Source of the DNA: Candidatus Nanoarchaeia archaeon | Lineage (GTDB): Archaea > Nanobdellota > Nanobdellia > CSSed11-243R1 | Length of the DNA stretch: 64,000 bases | Direction of reading: 5' to 3' | NCBI GenBank assembly: GCA_028713895.1 | Contig: JAQTNH010000001.1 | Span: 307,808 to 371,807 of the forward strand | Shown: positions 23,006 to 31,923 of the stretch, in pieces | Layout of the letters: every line of letters begins with the position of its first letter | Numbering within the stretch: position 1 is the stretch's first letter | Made by a program: the position numbers and the translations under genes | The notes under the pieces: generated by a model | What the model was told of the DNA's origin: nothing | Database searches by the model: none | What the model saw: the letters and a program-made list of their open reading frames with translations, nothing else

Positions 23006-25315
23006 TTATTCCCTTGATGATTCAGCAATCCTTGATTTGAGCCATGTTTCGAATTCGCGCAGGACATCCCTCTTGTCGGGATACCCGTTCTCTGTGCTAA
23101 GCCTGCTGAAAATGTTGTGGAACGCGTCGTTCGCCTCGACAACAAAATTTGATTCAAGCAGCCCCTTCGGGCCCTCGATGAGCCTGGTTTTGTTCGCATA
23201 GTTTACCAGCATCTCTTTCAGCTCTCCGCGGAGAACAATGTTCTCCCATACGCGGTCCCAGTTCCCTGCCCAGTCCCGCACGCGCGATGCGATTGACTTG
23301 ACAATCTCTGAGCCGCCCTCAAGCAAATCTTTTGTAGCGTCAATGCGGTCGTTCTTTGCATCATAAGACATGAGGTTGACAAACCCGCCCTCTGTCATCG
23401 GGTCATTCTCCCATTTCTTGCGGACTTCTGTAATGTTGACAAGGCGGCGGTTCTCGGTAATCTGCCCTGGCGAACGGACTTTTCCTGCGATAAGAATAAT
23501 GTCTGTCGCCTTGAAGGATGTGCGCGGAACCTTCAAATCATTTACAACCCTGTCGAACACGCCGTATGGCGAGTCGCCGTGGATTGTCCCTGCAACAACA
23601 TTTGCAAGCGCGCCGATTCTCATTGATTCGTAAAGAGCAAGAGCTTCCTTTGAACGGACCTCTCCTATGATGAGAGCGGAGTCTCCAAGACGCAGCGAGG
23701 TGCGGATTCCATCCTCTGCAGAGAGCTCTGCCTTTTCTCCGACAATTGCAGAACGGACTTTCAGGGGAAGGATGTTGTACCCCAAATTCTTGAGATACTC
23801 ATCAGGAAGTTCAAGGGTGTCCTCAACTGTGATGACACGGTACTTGCGCATGATTTCAACCATGAGGGATGAAAGCAGGGAAGTTTTTCCGCTTCCCCTG
23901 GTTCCAGCGACAAGCACTGTGCGCGCCCCGTCAACAAGGAACGAAATCAGTCCTGCTGCAAGCGGAGTCATATTCTTGTTGTTTATGAAAAGCGGAAGTG
24001 TCCACGGGCGCTCCCTGTGCTGGCGGAATGCAAAAGCATAGCCAGTGGGCGAAAGAGGATTTTGGATTATTGAACTTCGCGCTGCCGCAACATCAGGGAT
24101 ATTAAGCTCGGTGTCAAGCACAGGATTTGCCTCGTCAAGAGGGCGTCCTGAAATCAAACGGAACCTTGACGCCCATGAGTCTGCCTCGCGGCGGTTTGGG
24201 ATTATGTTTGTATCGCACTCGCCGAATTTCGCATGCTTTACGAAAATAGGAGAGGAGCCTACAGGAGCATTGATGTAAATGTCCTCTATCTGCCTGTCCT
24301 GCAGAAGAACCTCAATCATCCCGAATCCGACAGTCAGGCGCACAAGAATTTTTGCGAGCTTCTGAATCTGCACGTATGAAATTGCTATCCCGCGCTTTGC
24401 CGCGACCTGGGTGATAAGGTCCTGCGCGATATTAAAGAAAACAGAACGCATGCGCTGGGGGTCAATGAACTCCTCCTCGCTCGGCTTGTAGCGCGCCATG
24501 ACTTCGCGCGCCTCATCAAGAAGAACGTATTCATCCTCGCTCAGCTGGAACTCGGGCGGAAGAACATGGTAACGCATCCTTATCTGTTTCGGAAGCTTGA
24601 GAATGGAAACATCCGCTTTCAAATCCTTGCCGACTGAATAGGACTCTATCTCCTCTGAAAATGTCGGGGGCTCAGCCTGCAGGCGCGTGAACATGAAGTT
24701 CGGGCTTATCATCGGCTCGAACATCTTGAAGTAAATGTCGCGCTCGCCTACCTTGTATCCGGCTATGTAAGGCTTTGCAAGCTTCACCAAATCAGTCTTT
24801 TCAAGAGTGCTTATGATTTCATCAAGGACTGAAATGAATATTTTTACAGGCTCCTGGAACTTTTTCTCGTAAGTATCCAGCTGCGCAACCTTTTCGCGCT
24901 TTGTGCGGATGAGAGTGACGTATGCGCCGATTGGGTCTGACTTAAGCTGGTCAATCACTATGCGCTTGAGCAGGGATATGAACTCAGGATAAAGGAACAT
25001 TGTATTTGAATCGGAAAGCCCGATTTTATGCGGGTTAAGAATATTCTTCTCCTTGATGAAATAGATGTATGCGTCTGCAATCTGGTTGAGAAGATTCACC
25101 TGCTCAAGAGGGTAGACATAATTCCGCTCAGCCTTGTAGGTTATTGTGGTGACTGTGCCGGTTTCAACCAGAAGGTCAACTGTGCGGGACATGCATTCAG
25201 GGCTGTTTTCAAGCGAAGGATAAAACGGACAGCCAAAGGTACTGACAATAAGGTTTGCCTCATTCCCTTCCCGCTGAACCTCGTAATCAAAACACTTGTT
25301 CTGCTGGTTTTCCAA
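23006..25315 (-). CDS. TadA/FlaI-type secretion and pilus assembly ATPase
   Basis: Hexameric ATPase driving filament assembly. The 769-residue protein has a long N-domain (about 330 residues), then GMIEVLLQDRQIEDIYINAP typical of the family, Walker A GTRGSGKTS at 471-479, Asp box near 498-505, Walker B with ALIIGEVRS at 547-555 and the His box AGTIHGDS at 575-582. All catalytic motifs are intact. It is some 200 residues longer than typical archaellum FlaI. The start is TTG at 25315, preceded by GGTGAGGGA. It heads the 18-kb minus-strand operon. Confidence 0.9.
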   Translation of the reverse strand: MENQQNKCFDYEVQREGNEANLIVSTFGCPFYPSLENSPECMSRTVDLLVETGTVTTITYKAERNYVYPLEQVNLLNQIADAYIYFIKEKNILNPHKIGLSDSNTMFLYPEFISLLKRIVIDQLKSDPIGAYVTLIRTKREKVAQLDTYEKKFQEPVKIFISVLDEIISTLEKTDLVKLAKPYIAGYKVGERDIYFKMFEPMISPNFMFTRLQAEPPTFSEEIESYSVGKDLKADVSILKLPKQIRMRYHVLPPEFQLSEDEYVLLDEAREVMARYKPSEEEFIDPQRMRSVFFNIAQDLITQVAAKRGIAISYVQIQKLAKILVRLTVGFGMIEVLLQDRQIEDIYINAPVGSSPIFVKHAKFGECDTNIIPNRREADSWASRFRLISGRPLDEANPVLDTELNIPDVAAARSSIIQNPLSPTGYAFAFRQHRERPWTLPLFINNKNMTPLAAGLISFLVDGARTVLVAGTRGSGKTSLLSSLMVEIMRKYRVITVEDTLELPDEYLKNLGYNILPLKVRSAIVGEKAELSAEDGIRTSLRLGDSALIIGEVRSKEALALYESMRIGALANVVAGTIHGDSPYGVFDRVVNDLKVPRTSFKATDIILIAGKVRSPGQITENRRLVNITEVRKKWENDPMTEGGFVNLMSYDAKNDRIDATKDLLEGGSEIVKSIASRVRDWAGNWDRVWENIVLRGELKEMLVNYANKTRLIEGPKGLLESNFVVEANDAFHNIFSRLSTENGYPDKRDVLREFETWLKSRIAESSRE

Positions 25316-25329
25316 TCCCTCACCTACCG

Positions 25330-25395
25330 AAAACTACTTTTTTACTTTGTATATGCCAATATATTTATATTAACATATAGTTATATAATTTTAGT
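25330..25395. promoter_or_regulatory. Divergent promoter region for the pilus operon and coiled-coil genes
   Basis: An AT-rich stretch holds TATA-like elements on both strands: TATTTATATTA around 25364-25374 and ATAGTTATATAATTT around 25376-25390 for the plus strand, and the minus-strand reading AATATAAATATATTGG for the ATPase operon. The plus-strand gene also has a GGTGG site at 25398-25402. The arrangement suggests coordinated expression of both sides. Confidence 0.5.
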
Positions 25396-25410
25396 AAGGT
25401 GGGATGATAA

Positions 25411-25833
25411 ATGGCGAATTTAGTAGGCGGTAATGTAAAACAAACACCGGAAATGATTGTAATGCAACAGCAGCAGGAATCAAGGCGCACTGCTGAGCTT
25501 AACGAGCGCACACGGCTTCTTGAGGAACGCGGCAAACAATTGATGCAGAAACTGCAGGTTATAGACGAAACCAGCCAGAAAAAAATAATAGACCTGAAGG
25601 AAAAGCTGCAGTCGGTTGAAAGCCAGATATCTGGGCTGCGCAAAGAATTCGAGGAAAGCAAGGAAATAATCCGGAGAATCATGAAAGAGCTGGAGCAGAC
25701 AGCCAAACTGAGCGATGTGAAAGTTCTGGAAAAATACATAAACATGGTTGATATTACAAGACTGATAAACAAGGAGGATGTTCTCAGGATAGTGGAGGAA
25801 CACACTGAAGAGCACCACCGCAAAAAAAAGTAA
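25411..25833 (+). CDS. Coiled-coil protein, 140 aa
   Basis: Soluble 140-residue protein that is almost wholly a long coiled coil between about residues 20 and 105 (heptads through RTAELNERTRLLEERGKQL and LKEKLQSVESQISGLRKEF). The C-terminus DVLRIVEEHTEEHHRKKK is charged. No enzymatic motif. It is divergent from the assembly ATPase, so a scaffold or regulator of the pilus-like machine is plausible but not shown. Confidence 0.75.
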   Translation: MANLVGGNVKQTPEMIVMQQQQESRRTAELNERTRLLEERGKQLMQKLQVIDETSQKKIIDLKEKLQSVESQISGLRKEFEESKEIIRRIMKELEQTAKLSDVKVLEKYINMVDITRLINKEDVLRIVEEHTEEHHRKKK

Positions 25834-25845
25834 TGGAGCTGAAAA

Positions 25846-26628
25846 ATGGCATTTTTTAATTTTGGAAAAGGAAATGAAAACGCGATGGGCGCAAATGTTC
25901 CCGTGTCGCAGTTTCTTTCAATGAAAGCGCAGGGAATGAACAACTCCCAGATTGCAAACCAGCTCAGGGCTGCAGGATTCTCGCTCACACAGATAAGAGA
26001 CGCAATGGCGCAGGCGGAAATAAAGAGCGCTGTAGTTCCCGGAGGTGCTGATATGGGATTTAATCCGAATGTTCAAACAGGAGGGCCGCTGCCCGAAATG
26101 ATGCCAGAGGAAAACATGATGCAGAGCAATATGCCGCAGATGCCTGGCGAAGAGATGCAAAACCCAGGAATGGAGCAGATGGAAATGCCTCCGCTGCCTG
26201 ATGTGCCTGCAGCGCCGCTAGGGATGGAAATGCAGCAGCCACAAAATTATCCGATGCAGCAACAGTATCCTGCACAGCAGAGAGGGGCTGCGCCAGAACA
26301 GATAATCAATGAGCTCCAGCGGGTTATTGAAGAAATAATCGAGGAAAAATGGAGCGGTGTTGATGACAAGCTTAATGCCCTTGAAGTGTGGAAAGCGAAG
26401 CTCGAGGGAAACATAAGCGAATCAAACAACAGGATAGGCGCGCTAAACCAGCGGCTGGATTCCATTTCAAAAGGGATGTTTGAGAAAACAGAGTCATACC
26501 AGGGGACAATGGAAGATGTCAACACGCAGATGGAAGCTGTTGAAAAGCTGATGGGCAAGCTTGTGCCGAGCCTTGCAGAAGAAATCAAAGAGCTGCGGGA
26601 TGTTGTTGAAAAACTTAAAAAACATTAA
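25846..26628 (+). CDS. Met/Gln/Pro-rich protein with helical N-domain and coiled coil
   Basis: 260 residues. Residues 18-50 (VSQFLSMKAQGMNNSQIANQL...GFSLTQIRDAM) look like a helix-turn-helix-like or UBA-like module; 65-155 are a low-complexity Met/Gln/Pro segment; 160-260 form a coiled coil (IINELQRVIEEIIEEKW onward). The layout resembles a cytoplasmic scaffold with a flexible linker. It starts 13 nt after the 140-residue coiled-coil gene and is cotranscribed with it. Confidence 0.75.
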   Translation: MAFFNFGKGNENAMGANVPVSQFLSMKAQGMNNSQIANQLRAAGFSLTQIRDAMAQAEIKSAVVPGGADMGFNPNVQTGGPLPEMMPEENMMQSNMPQMPGEEMQNPGMEQMEMPPLPDVPAAPLGMEMQQPQNYPMQQQYPAQQRGAAPEQIINELQRVIEEIIEEKWSGVDDKLNALEVWKAKLEGNISESNNRIGALNQRLDSISKGMFEKTESYQGTMEDVNTQMEAVEKLMGKLVPSLAEEIKELRDVVEKLKKH

Positions 26629-26639
26629 GGCAAACGAAA

Positions 26640-26795
26640 ATGAACGCTGACAAAATTTTGACTGCAGTAATCATCGCCACAGTCATGTATCTCATCCTTA
26701 ACATTTTCCTTAACCAGCAATTTTCTGCGGGAATCGCAGCAGCCGGCGCTGTGCTGATGACAATGCTGTGCAGAGACTTAAGAAAAAAACATTAA
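26640..26795 (+). CDS. Small membrane protein, 51 aa
   Basis: A 51-residue protein with two probable membrane helices (ILTAVIIATVMYLILNIFL and AGIAAAGAVLMTMLC) and a basic end RDLRKKH. It begins 12 nt after the preceding gene, in the same operon, and its stop abuts the stop of the convergent membrane gene (26797). Hypothetical; probably real because of spacing and composition. Confidence 0.55.
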   Translation: MNADKILTAVIIATVMYLILNIFLNQQFSAGIAAAGAVLMTMLCRDLRKKH

Positions 26796-26796
26796 A

Positions 26797-27462
26797 TTAT
26801 TTCTTGGGCAGGTTCCAGCGCGAGACAATGAAAACAATCAGCGCGAGCAGGGGAATAGTAATCATTACGCCTATGACGCGCGGGTGCATCACAAGGCAAA
26901 GGATTCCGCCCTGTCCGAAGAATAATATAGGGGCAAGATACCTGCCCTGAAGCGTGCAGTGATACTCATAGCGCAGAGGGATGTCGTGGAACGGGTTCCC
27001 TGTAAGGTTCGCTGAAAGCTCGCTCTCAATCAGGGTTGTGTTCTGCAGGGAATAAAGCTCGTACATTTCGTGAACATCATCATAATAAATTTTCCACCCT
27101 GCAAAGAAAACAAACGCAATGCTGATTATTGTGATTGTCCAAATCAGGATTTTTGTAGTCTTTTCGTTCTCCTTCTGCATGAAAGTCTCCATCTTGAACC
27201 CCAGCAGGAACAGGATAAGAAAAATTGCGGCGAGGAGTATTATCAGGAGCGCAAAGTAAGGGATTATCTGAACCATGTATTTGAATGCGCCTGAAAATGC
27301 GAACAACAGCCCTATGACAAACGCGATAACACTGTTGATTGTTGCGCTGCCAGTAAGGAACTTTGTTTTTGAAAGCACCCCGTAAAAGAGCGCGAAAACA
27401 AGAAGGAAGCTTAAAAGAAAATTAAAAAGTTCGGCAAAAAAACCAAAAAGAAACTCCATCAA
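26797..27462 (-). CDS. Multi-pass membrane protein, paralogue family member 1
   Basis: 221 residues with about six membrane helices. The N-terminal FLLSFLLVFALFYGVLSKTKFL followed by NSVIAFVIGLLFAFSGAFKYM is shared, with substitutions, by the next gene and the one at 28684-29229. A hydrophilic loop of about 60 residues with NxT sites sits before the last helix. I do not recognise a named family. Its place beside the pilus genes suggests a membrane component of the same system. Confidence 0.72.
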   Translation of the reverse strand: MMEFLFGFFAELFNFLLSFLLVFALFYGVLSKTKFLTGSATINSVIAFVIGLLFAFSGAFKYMVQIIPYFALLIILLAAIFLILFLLGFKMETFMQKENEKTTKILIWTITIISIAFVFFAGWKIYYDDVHEMYELYSLQNTTLIESELSANLTGNPFHDIPLRYEYHCTLQGRYLAPILFFGQGGILCLVMHPRVIGVMITIPLLALIVFIVSRWNLPKK

Positions 27463-27471
27463 GTTGCTCCG

Positions 27472-28083
27472 CTAATGCTTCTTCGAAACATAAACTATGA
27501 GGAAGGTTGACAAAGCAAGTATGCCCAGCAGCACAACTGTGCCGAGAACCTTTGGATTTCCCATGATGCACGCCATTGCGCGCTGTCCGGTCAGGTGCTC
27601 AAAGTCGCAGGTTTCAGGGCCTGGAAGAACAACCTCGTTAACAATCACTTCCCCGGATGCGCCTTCAGTTATGTTCACTGTCTGCTCTCCGGACGCCATG
27701 TTGCTGAGGGTTGAGCCATAAAGCTGCCCAATAACATAAAGCACGAAAATCACCGCAATGAGTATGATTGTGATTGTCGGGCCTTTTGACTCGAAAAGCC
27801 ATTCGGATTTTGCCCCGAAAAACAGGAATACCAAAAACAGCAGGAACAATATTACAAACAGGCTTGCCATGTACGGCGTCAGAGCCATCAGGAACTTTCC
27901 TGCTCCTGAAAGCGCAACCATGAAACCCATTACAGCTGCGACGACTGCATTTACGCTCGGAGATTCGCTGAGAATCTTTGTCTTGGCGAGCAGGCCGTAA
28001 ACCAGGGCGAACACCAGCAAAAACGGAAGGAAAAATGCAAATATGTCTGAAAATATTCCGATTGATTCAAGCAGTGTTGCCAT
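27472..28083 (-). CDS. Multi-pass membrane protein, paralogue family member 2
   Basis: 203 residues; FFLPFLLVFALVYGLLAKTKIL and NAVVAAVMGFMVALSGAGKFL closely match the gene downstream, and both end in a loop followed by a last membrane helix and basic tail (IVYVSKKH). The loop has two cysteines (CDFEHLTGQRAMAC) that align with C...C in the first member. Tandem duplication is the simplest origin. Function unknown. Confidence 0.72.
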   Translation of the reverse strand: MATLLESIGIFSDIFAFFLPFLLVFALVYGLLAKTKILSESPSVNAVVAAVMGFMVALSGAGKFLMALTPYMASLFVILFLLFLVFLFFGAKSEWLFESKGPTITIILIAVIFVLYVIGQLYGSTLSNMASGEQTVNITEGASGEVIVNEVVLPGPETCDFEHLTGQRAMACIMGNPKVLGTVVLLGILALSTFLIVYVSKKH

Positions 28084-28097
28084 GATTTATCTCCTGT

Positions 28098-28673
28098 TCA
28101 TCTTGTAACTTTAAGGAACCCAGCATTGTTTGTATCAGGCCCCTTGAACAAGAAGTACAATCCTCCGATTATCACTAATGCGACTATGACTACAGCTACA
28201 TCCTCGTTTGTAATGCCGAACCCTGTCACTCCGCGAATCTGCGAAAGGATTCCTGCGCTTTCAAGTGCAGGCGCTGCGAATACCCATGTAAGCCATATAA
28301 TTACAGCAAAGACTGCGATTGCAATCGGAATTGAAATACCCATCCCCTTGTCCTTGAATTTATTAGGAGCAAGGAAAACAAGCACAAGCATAACGCCTAA
28401 GATGGCCATTATTGCAAGCCCGATGTTTGGGAACAGCTTTGATACCATGATTGTAACAAATACGCTGCTTGCTGTAAAGTAACCTATCACAACTGCAGAT
28501 ATCAATGCAAGCGGGCGATTGGTCTTGAAGAACTCAATCAGCTGCACGATTGAAAATACAAGCACTGCAGTTATCAAAAATGTTGTAAAGAAAAGTATTG
28601 GCTCTACTCCGCTGGGCACTATAGCCTTAAGAACGTCCCATACTGTTGACAAAACTTCGGTTATTACTGACAT
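28098..28673 (-). CDS. Multi-pass membrane protein, possible family member 3
   Basis: 191 residues, about six membrane helices, with PILFFTTFLITAVLVFSIVQLIEFFKTNRPLALISAVVIGYFTAS. The layout matches the neighbours although the FALxYGxLxKTK motif is worn down. It is in the same operon, 11 nt from the next gene. Family assignment uncertain. Confidence 0.68.
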   Translation of the reverse strand: MSVITEVLSTVWDVLKAIVPSGVEPILFFTTFLITAVLVFSIVQLIEFFKTNRPLALISAVVIGYFTASSVFVTIMVSKLFPNIGLAIMAILGVMLVLVFLAPNKFKDKGMGISIPIAIAVFAVIIWLTWVFAAPALESAGILSQIRGVTGFGITNEDVAVVIVALVIIGGLYFLFKGPDTNNAGFLKVTR

Positions 28674-28683
28674 TTTTAATCAC

Positions 28684-29229
28684 CTATTTTGAAGGAGCTG
28701 TTTTATTCTCAGGCTTCCCCCCTTTAAACATAACATAAAGCACAATTATTAAGATTATGCCTATGAGTATTAATGCGTAATCAACATTGCTCAGGCCGAA
28801 AATGTTGAAGAATGACTGCCAGCCAAGAGCATAGTACATCACTATGAAGACCACGAATCCCACCAAACCGACTGCAAGGTTCCTCATGACAGGGTTTTCC
28901 TTGAAAGCTGCTGTGACGTCTCCGCCATAAACCATTGAGCCGAGAATCAAAAAGCCCAGCAGCACGATTGTGATGAATCCAACCCACGGCAGGAACTGGT
29001 TCAAAGCAAGCAGGACCCAGGAAGTTGTTGTTGCAATCATTGCGATTACAAACGCGACAACTGCATTGATGTCGCGGCGCTCTTTTCCAGGCTCGCTCTC
29101 AAAAATCTTTGACTTCGCAAGGATTGCATAAATCACTGCGAAGAACAAAAGGAATGGCAGCAGGAAGTCAAAAAAGCCGAGAGTCCTCAGTGTCTTGATT
29201 CCGCCCAAAATTATTGATTCGTCAACCAT
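28684..29229 (-). CDS. Multi-pass membrane protein, paralogue family member 4
   Basis: 181 residues with about six helices. FDFLLPFLLFFAVIYAILAKSKIF plus INAVVAFVIAMIATTTSWVL repeat the family motif of members 1 and 2. Charged residues between helices 1 and 2 (ESEPGKERRD) mark a cytoplasmic loop. It follows the 481-residue membrane/coiled-coil gene by 16 nt. Confidence 0.72.
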   Translation of the reverse strand: MVDESIILGGIKTLRTLGFFDFLLPFLLFFAVIYAILAKSKIFESEPGKERRDINAVVAFVIAMIATTTSWVLLALNQFLPWVGFITIVLLGFLILGSMVYGGDVTAAFKENPVMRNLAVGLVGFVVFIVMYYALGWQSFFNIFGLSNVDYALILIGIILIIVLYVMFKGGKPENKTAPSK

Positions 29230-29245
29230 TTTTCAGTCACCTGTT

Positions 29246-30691
29246 CTATTTCATCCAGTTGGATGGTATTTTTCCCTTATACTTAGAAGGGTTTCCTCCG
29301 CCTGCTCTTGCTTTGTTTTTGACTACTCTTTGTATGTGTTGCGCTTTTTGCCCGACTGCCTGAGAAGATGCAGCTGAAGTTGATTTCAGAGCATTGTCTA
29401 TCCGCACAAGCAATGCCCTTGCATTGGCAATACGGGTTTCTATGTTCCTGAGCTTCAGCCTGTACTGGTTCTCAAGAGTCGCAACAGTTGTATCATGGTC
29501 CTTGACTCTGGTCAAAGTCGCTATTACTTTGCCAGCATTACTTTCCGCAGAATTCAGCGCAGCCAGCATCTTTGCAGGGTTGCCTTCTGTTGCTGCAGCC
29601 CTGTATCTGCCAACAGCCATGCGAATATCTGAGAATTCAGCTTTTTTCTCCCGCTCTTCGGTTTCATGCGCTGTTTTGAATTGTTTGAACGCCCAATCAT
29701 CATATTTTTCTATGCCTACAAGCTCGTTAAGGTCTCTTTCCAGCTCAATTATTGCCCTGTCAAGAGCGGTTTTATCTGCCGCAATAATCCTTGCTGCATT
29801 TTGTTCCCTGTCCCTTGAAAGCTCATTTGCCAGTCGCCTGGCCTCGTTGGATTGTTTTCTCAAATCCCGAACAAGCTTTGCCTGAACTCCGAAAACTGGA
29901 GCTCTCCGCCCAAACCTGTTTGTAAAACGCTGGGATGTCTTTCTCCTTTTTGAAAGACCGTCATACAATGTCCTCCATGAAGTCGGGTTCATTGTTTTTA
30001 AAGTGTCAAAAGCCTGCTGTACATATGTGGCATATTTCTGCGACATGTCAGGGTTGTTAACATAGGATTTTGCTTTCTGGATTATGTTCCTGAACTGTTC
30101 AAACCGCTCGGCATATGATTTGTTGTATCCTGCAAGGGCAAAGACTTTGTTTGCCATTTCAGACTCTTCAGATTCCATGTCTTTTATGCCGCTTATTGTC
30201 TGGTCAGCTTCGTACAAAGACTGGCGGCCCTCTGCCGCAAGCAGCCTGCCTGCTCCCGCAACTTTTTCAGCTTCGCCTGAGATCGCCGTGTATTCAGCAG
30301 CGCTCCTCTTAGCCATTCCCCAGATTCCAAGCCACACTATCACTGCAAATACTATTGCTATTATCAGGAAGAACAGCCCGAACAACCCTGCGACTGCCGG
30401 AACCCATCCAAGATTGGTTCCAAGAAAAGCGAATGAAACTGCGAGCACGACAGATGCCTTGCGCATGAAAGACATTCCGCTGCTGTCATCGCCCCCAAGG
30501 CGGTCCTTCAGAAGCCTGTCGAGAATGAAAAACCTGAATGCGACATAGAACAGTATCCCGAAGAGTATTAATGTAACTGTAACCGAAAGCGTTTCTACTT
30601 TTTGCACGACAGGATTCAGCCAGTTAAGGAAGAAATACCAACTGTCCCATATCATCGTAAGAGTGCCTGATAACGCAGTTTGCATAGCCAT
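29246..30691 (-). CDS. Membrane-anchored coiled-coil protein, 481 aa
   Basis: Three membrane helices occupy the first 140 residues (LTMIWDSWYFFLNWL, VTVTLILFGILFYVAFRFF, FGLFFLIIAIVFAVIVWLGI), followed by about 330 residues of charged helix and coiled coil without enzymatic motifs. The ATG at 30691 is preceded by GGTG 8 nt upstream and is preferred to the longer frame. It heads the operon of the multi-pass paralogues and may link the membrane assembly to the cytoplasm. Confidence 0.72.
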   Translation of the reverse strand: MAMQTALSGTLTMIWDSWYFFLNWLNPVVQKVETLSVTVTLILFGILFYVAFRFFILDRLLKDRLGGDDSSGMSFMRKASVVLAVSFAFLGTNLGWVPAVAGLFGLFFLIIAIVFAVIVWLGIWGMAKRSAAEYTAISGEAEKVAGAGRLLAAEGRQSLYEADQTISGIKDMESEESEMANKVFALAGYNKSYAERFEQFRNIIQKAKSYVNNPDMSQKYATYVQQAFDTLKTMNPTSWRTLYDGLSKRRKTSQRFTNRFGRRAPVFGVQAKLVRDLRKQSNEARRLANELSRDREQNAARIIAADKTALDRAIIELERDLNELVGIEKYDDWAFKQFKTAHETEEREKKAEFSDIRMAVGRYRAAATEGNPAKMLAALNSAESNAGKVIATLTRVKDHDTTVATLENQYRLKLRNIETRIANARALLVRIDNALKSTSAASSQAVGQKAQHIQRVVKNKARAGGGNPSKYKGKIPSNWMK

Positions 30692-30820
30692 TTTGAATAC
30701 ACCTTTTAAGTTATTTTTCTTGTTAATTCTAAACAATTTATTTATTAAAAAGGTTTGTTTTTAAAGCAAATAAGCGAAAAAATACAAAAAAACAGAATAA
30801 AAAAGCAAAATAAGGAAAAA

Positions 30821-31921
30821 TTAGTCCTGGTTTATGCGGGTCTCGCGCAGGTCTGGCATAGGCTCGTGCGTATAATCCGGCCTGATAACCATAGGCTCTG
30901 CTACCTGAGGTTCAGTCTCTGCCTCGTCCCAGTTTTTTGGCTCTTCGTCAACGCTGTCATTTTCCAAATTCTCGTCTTGAACAGTTTGCTCTGCCACTCT
31001 TTTGGACTTCCTTTTTGGTTTTGTTTCAGTGTCATCCTCAATCAATTCGTCTTCTCCAAATTCTGGGGCATCTCTTGAATATGTTCCGCTGCCAAGATGT
31101 GTTTTGCCCTTTTTTACGAAAAGATTGTATACTCTATTCTTTGTTTCGCCTACTCTTGCGATATCTTCAAGTTTTTCAGCGAAATCTTTTTTCATTGAAT
31201 ACTCAGGCTCGCTCACTCGTTTAGGATTGTGTCCGCTTAACCAGCCCAAAACTTTAAGCTCATTGAACTCTTTTTGTGAATATCCTTTGCCTGCTTTTTT
31301 AGCAATAAGAACACCTTTCTCAAAGTATTGCACTTCTTCCGGGCTTCCTTTTCCCCATTTGTCAACAAATTTTGCCTGGCATGCTGTGTACTGCGCACAT
31401 TCAGCATCCTCGATAAGGTCGGTAAGCCCTGCCTTAACAAGCTTTGTTGAACCTGTTGAGATAACTTTATTCTGCCCTGCTGGATGTGGTCCAGCGCCAA
31501 AGTACACTCCGTGTTTTTCCCCAGAAACGTACAAGTCTGCCTTGTTTGGAATCTTGTCTATCTCTTTTTCAACAGCTTCGCCGTATCTCTTACATTTCGT
31601 ATGTTTTGCAAGCTCTTTTGCTTTTCCTATCCTTCGGTCCATAACCCATTGGTTTATGGTTTGGCTAAAAGGAAGCCACTGCGGAATATAATTTTTCGAA
31701 ACAAGCCCGATTTTGTCTATATTGTTGCTGAATTCGCATCCATTGCACAGTGCGCTGTAGGGAATAGTTTTAACATGAGTTTCGCCGTCAAGACCATGCT
31801 GTCTCACGACCTTTGTTTTGTCCTCTAATCGTGCTGGTTTTACATAAGTCTCATTATTGTATGCAGTACGCCCGCTTATTTTATCGCTTAAATATGTGTA
31901 TAATCTCTTTATTGGATTCAT
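30821..31921 (-). CDS. Hypothetical soluble protein with two Cys pairs, 366 aa
   Basis: No family recognised. The protein has CNGC near residue 60, KHTKCKRYG near 105 and DAECAQYTAC near 175, possible zinc sites, then a charged, low-complexity acidic tail of about 90 residues. It follows the 321-residue gene by 2 nt. The region from here to 34664 has no membrane segments and looks like a set of cytoplasmic scaffold proteins. Confidence 0.65.
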   Translation of the reverse strand: MNPIKRLYTYLSDKISGRTAYNNETYVKPARLEDKTKVVRQHGLDGETHVKTIPYSALCNGCEFSNNIDKIGLVSKNYIPQWLPFSQTINQWVMDRRIGKAKELAKHTKCKRYGEAVEKEIDKIPNKADLYVSGEKHGVYFGAGPHPAGQNKVISTGSTKLVKAGLTDLIEDAECAQYTACQAKFVDKWGKGSPEEVQYFEKGVLIAKKAGKGYSQKEFNELKVLGWLSGHNPKRVSEPEYSMKKDFAEKLEDIARVGETKNRVYNLFVKKGKTHLGSGTYSRDAPEFGEDELIEDDTETKPKRKSKRVAEQTVQDENLENDSVDEEPKNWDEAETEPQVAEPMVIRPDYTHEPMPDLRETRINQD

Positions 31922-31923
31922 TT

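Noticed and set aside
7361-25315. Archaellum operon
   Set aside because: No FlaH, FlaF/G or typical archaellin set is seen, and the ATPase and platform protein are larger than archaellum forms. A pilus or secretion-type system fits better.
25365-25988. 207-residue minus-strand ORF over the coiled-coil genes
   Set aside because: Antisense shadow of two plausible plus-strand coiled-coil genes, Ser/Phe/Ile-rich and without a ribosome binding site.
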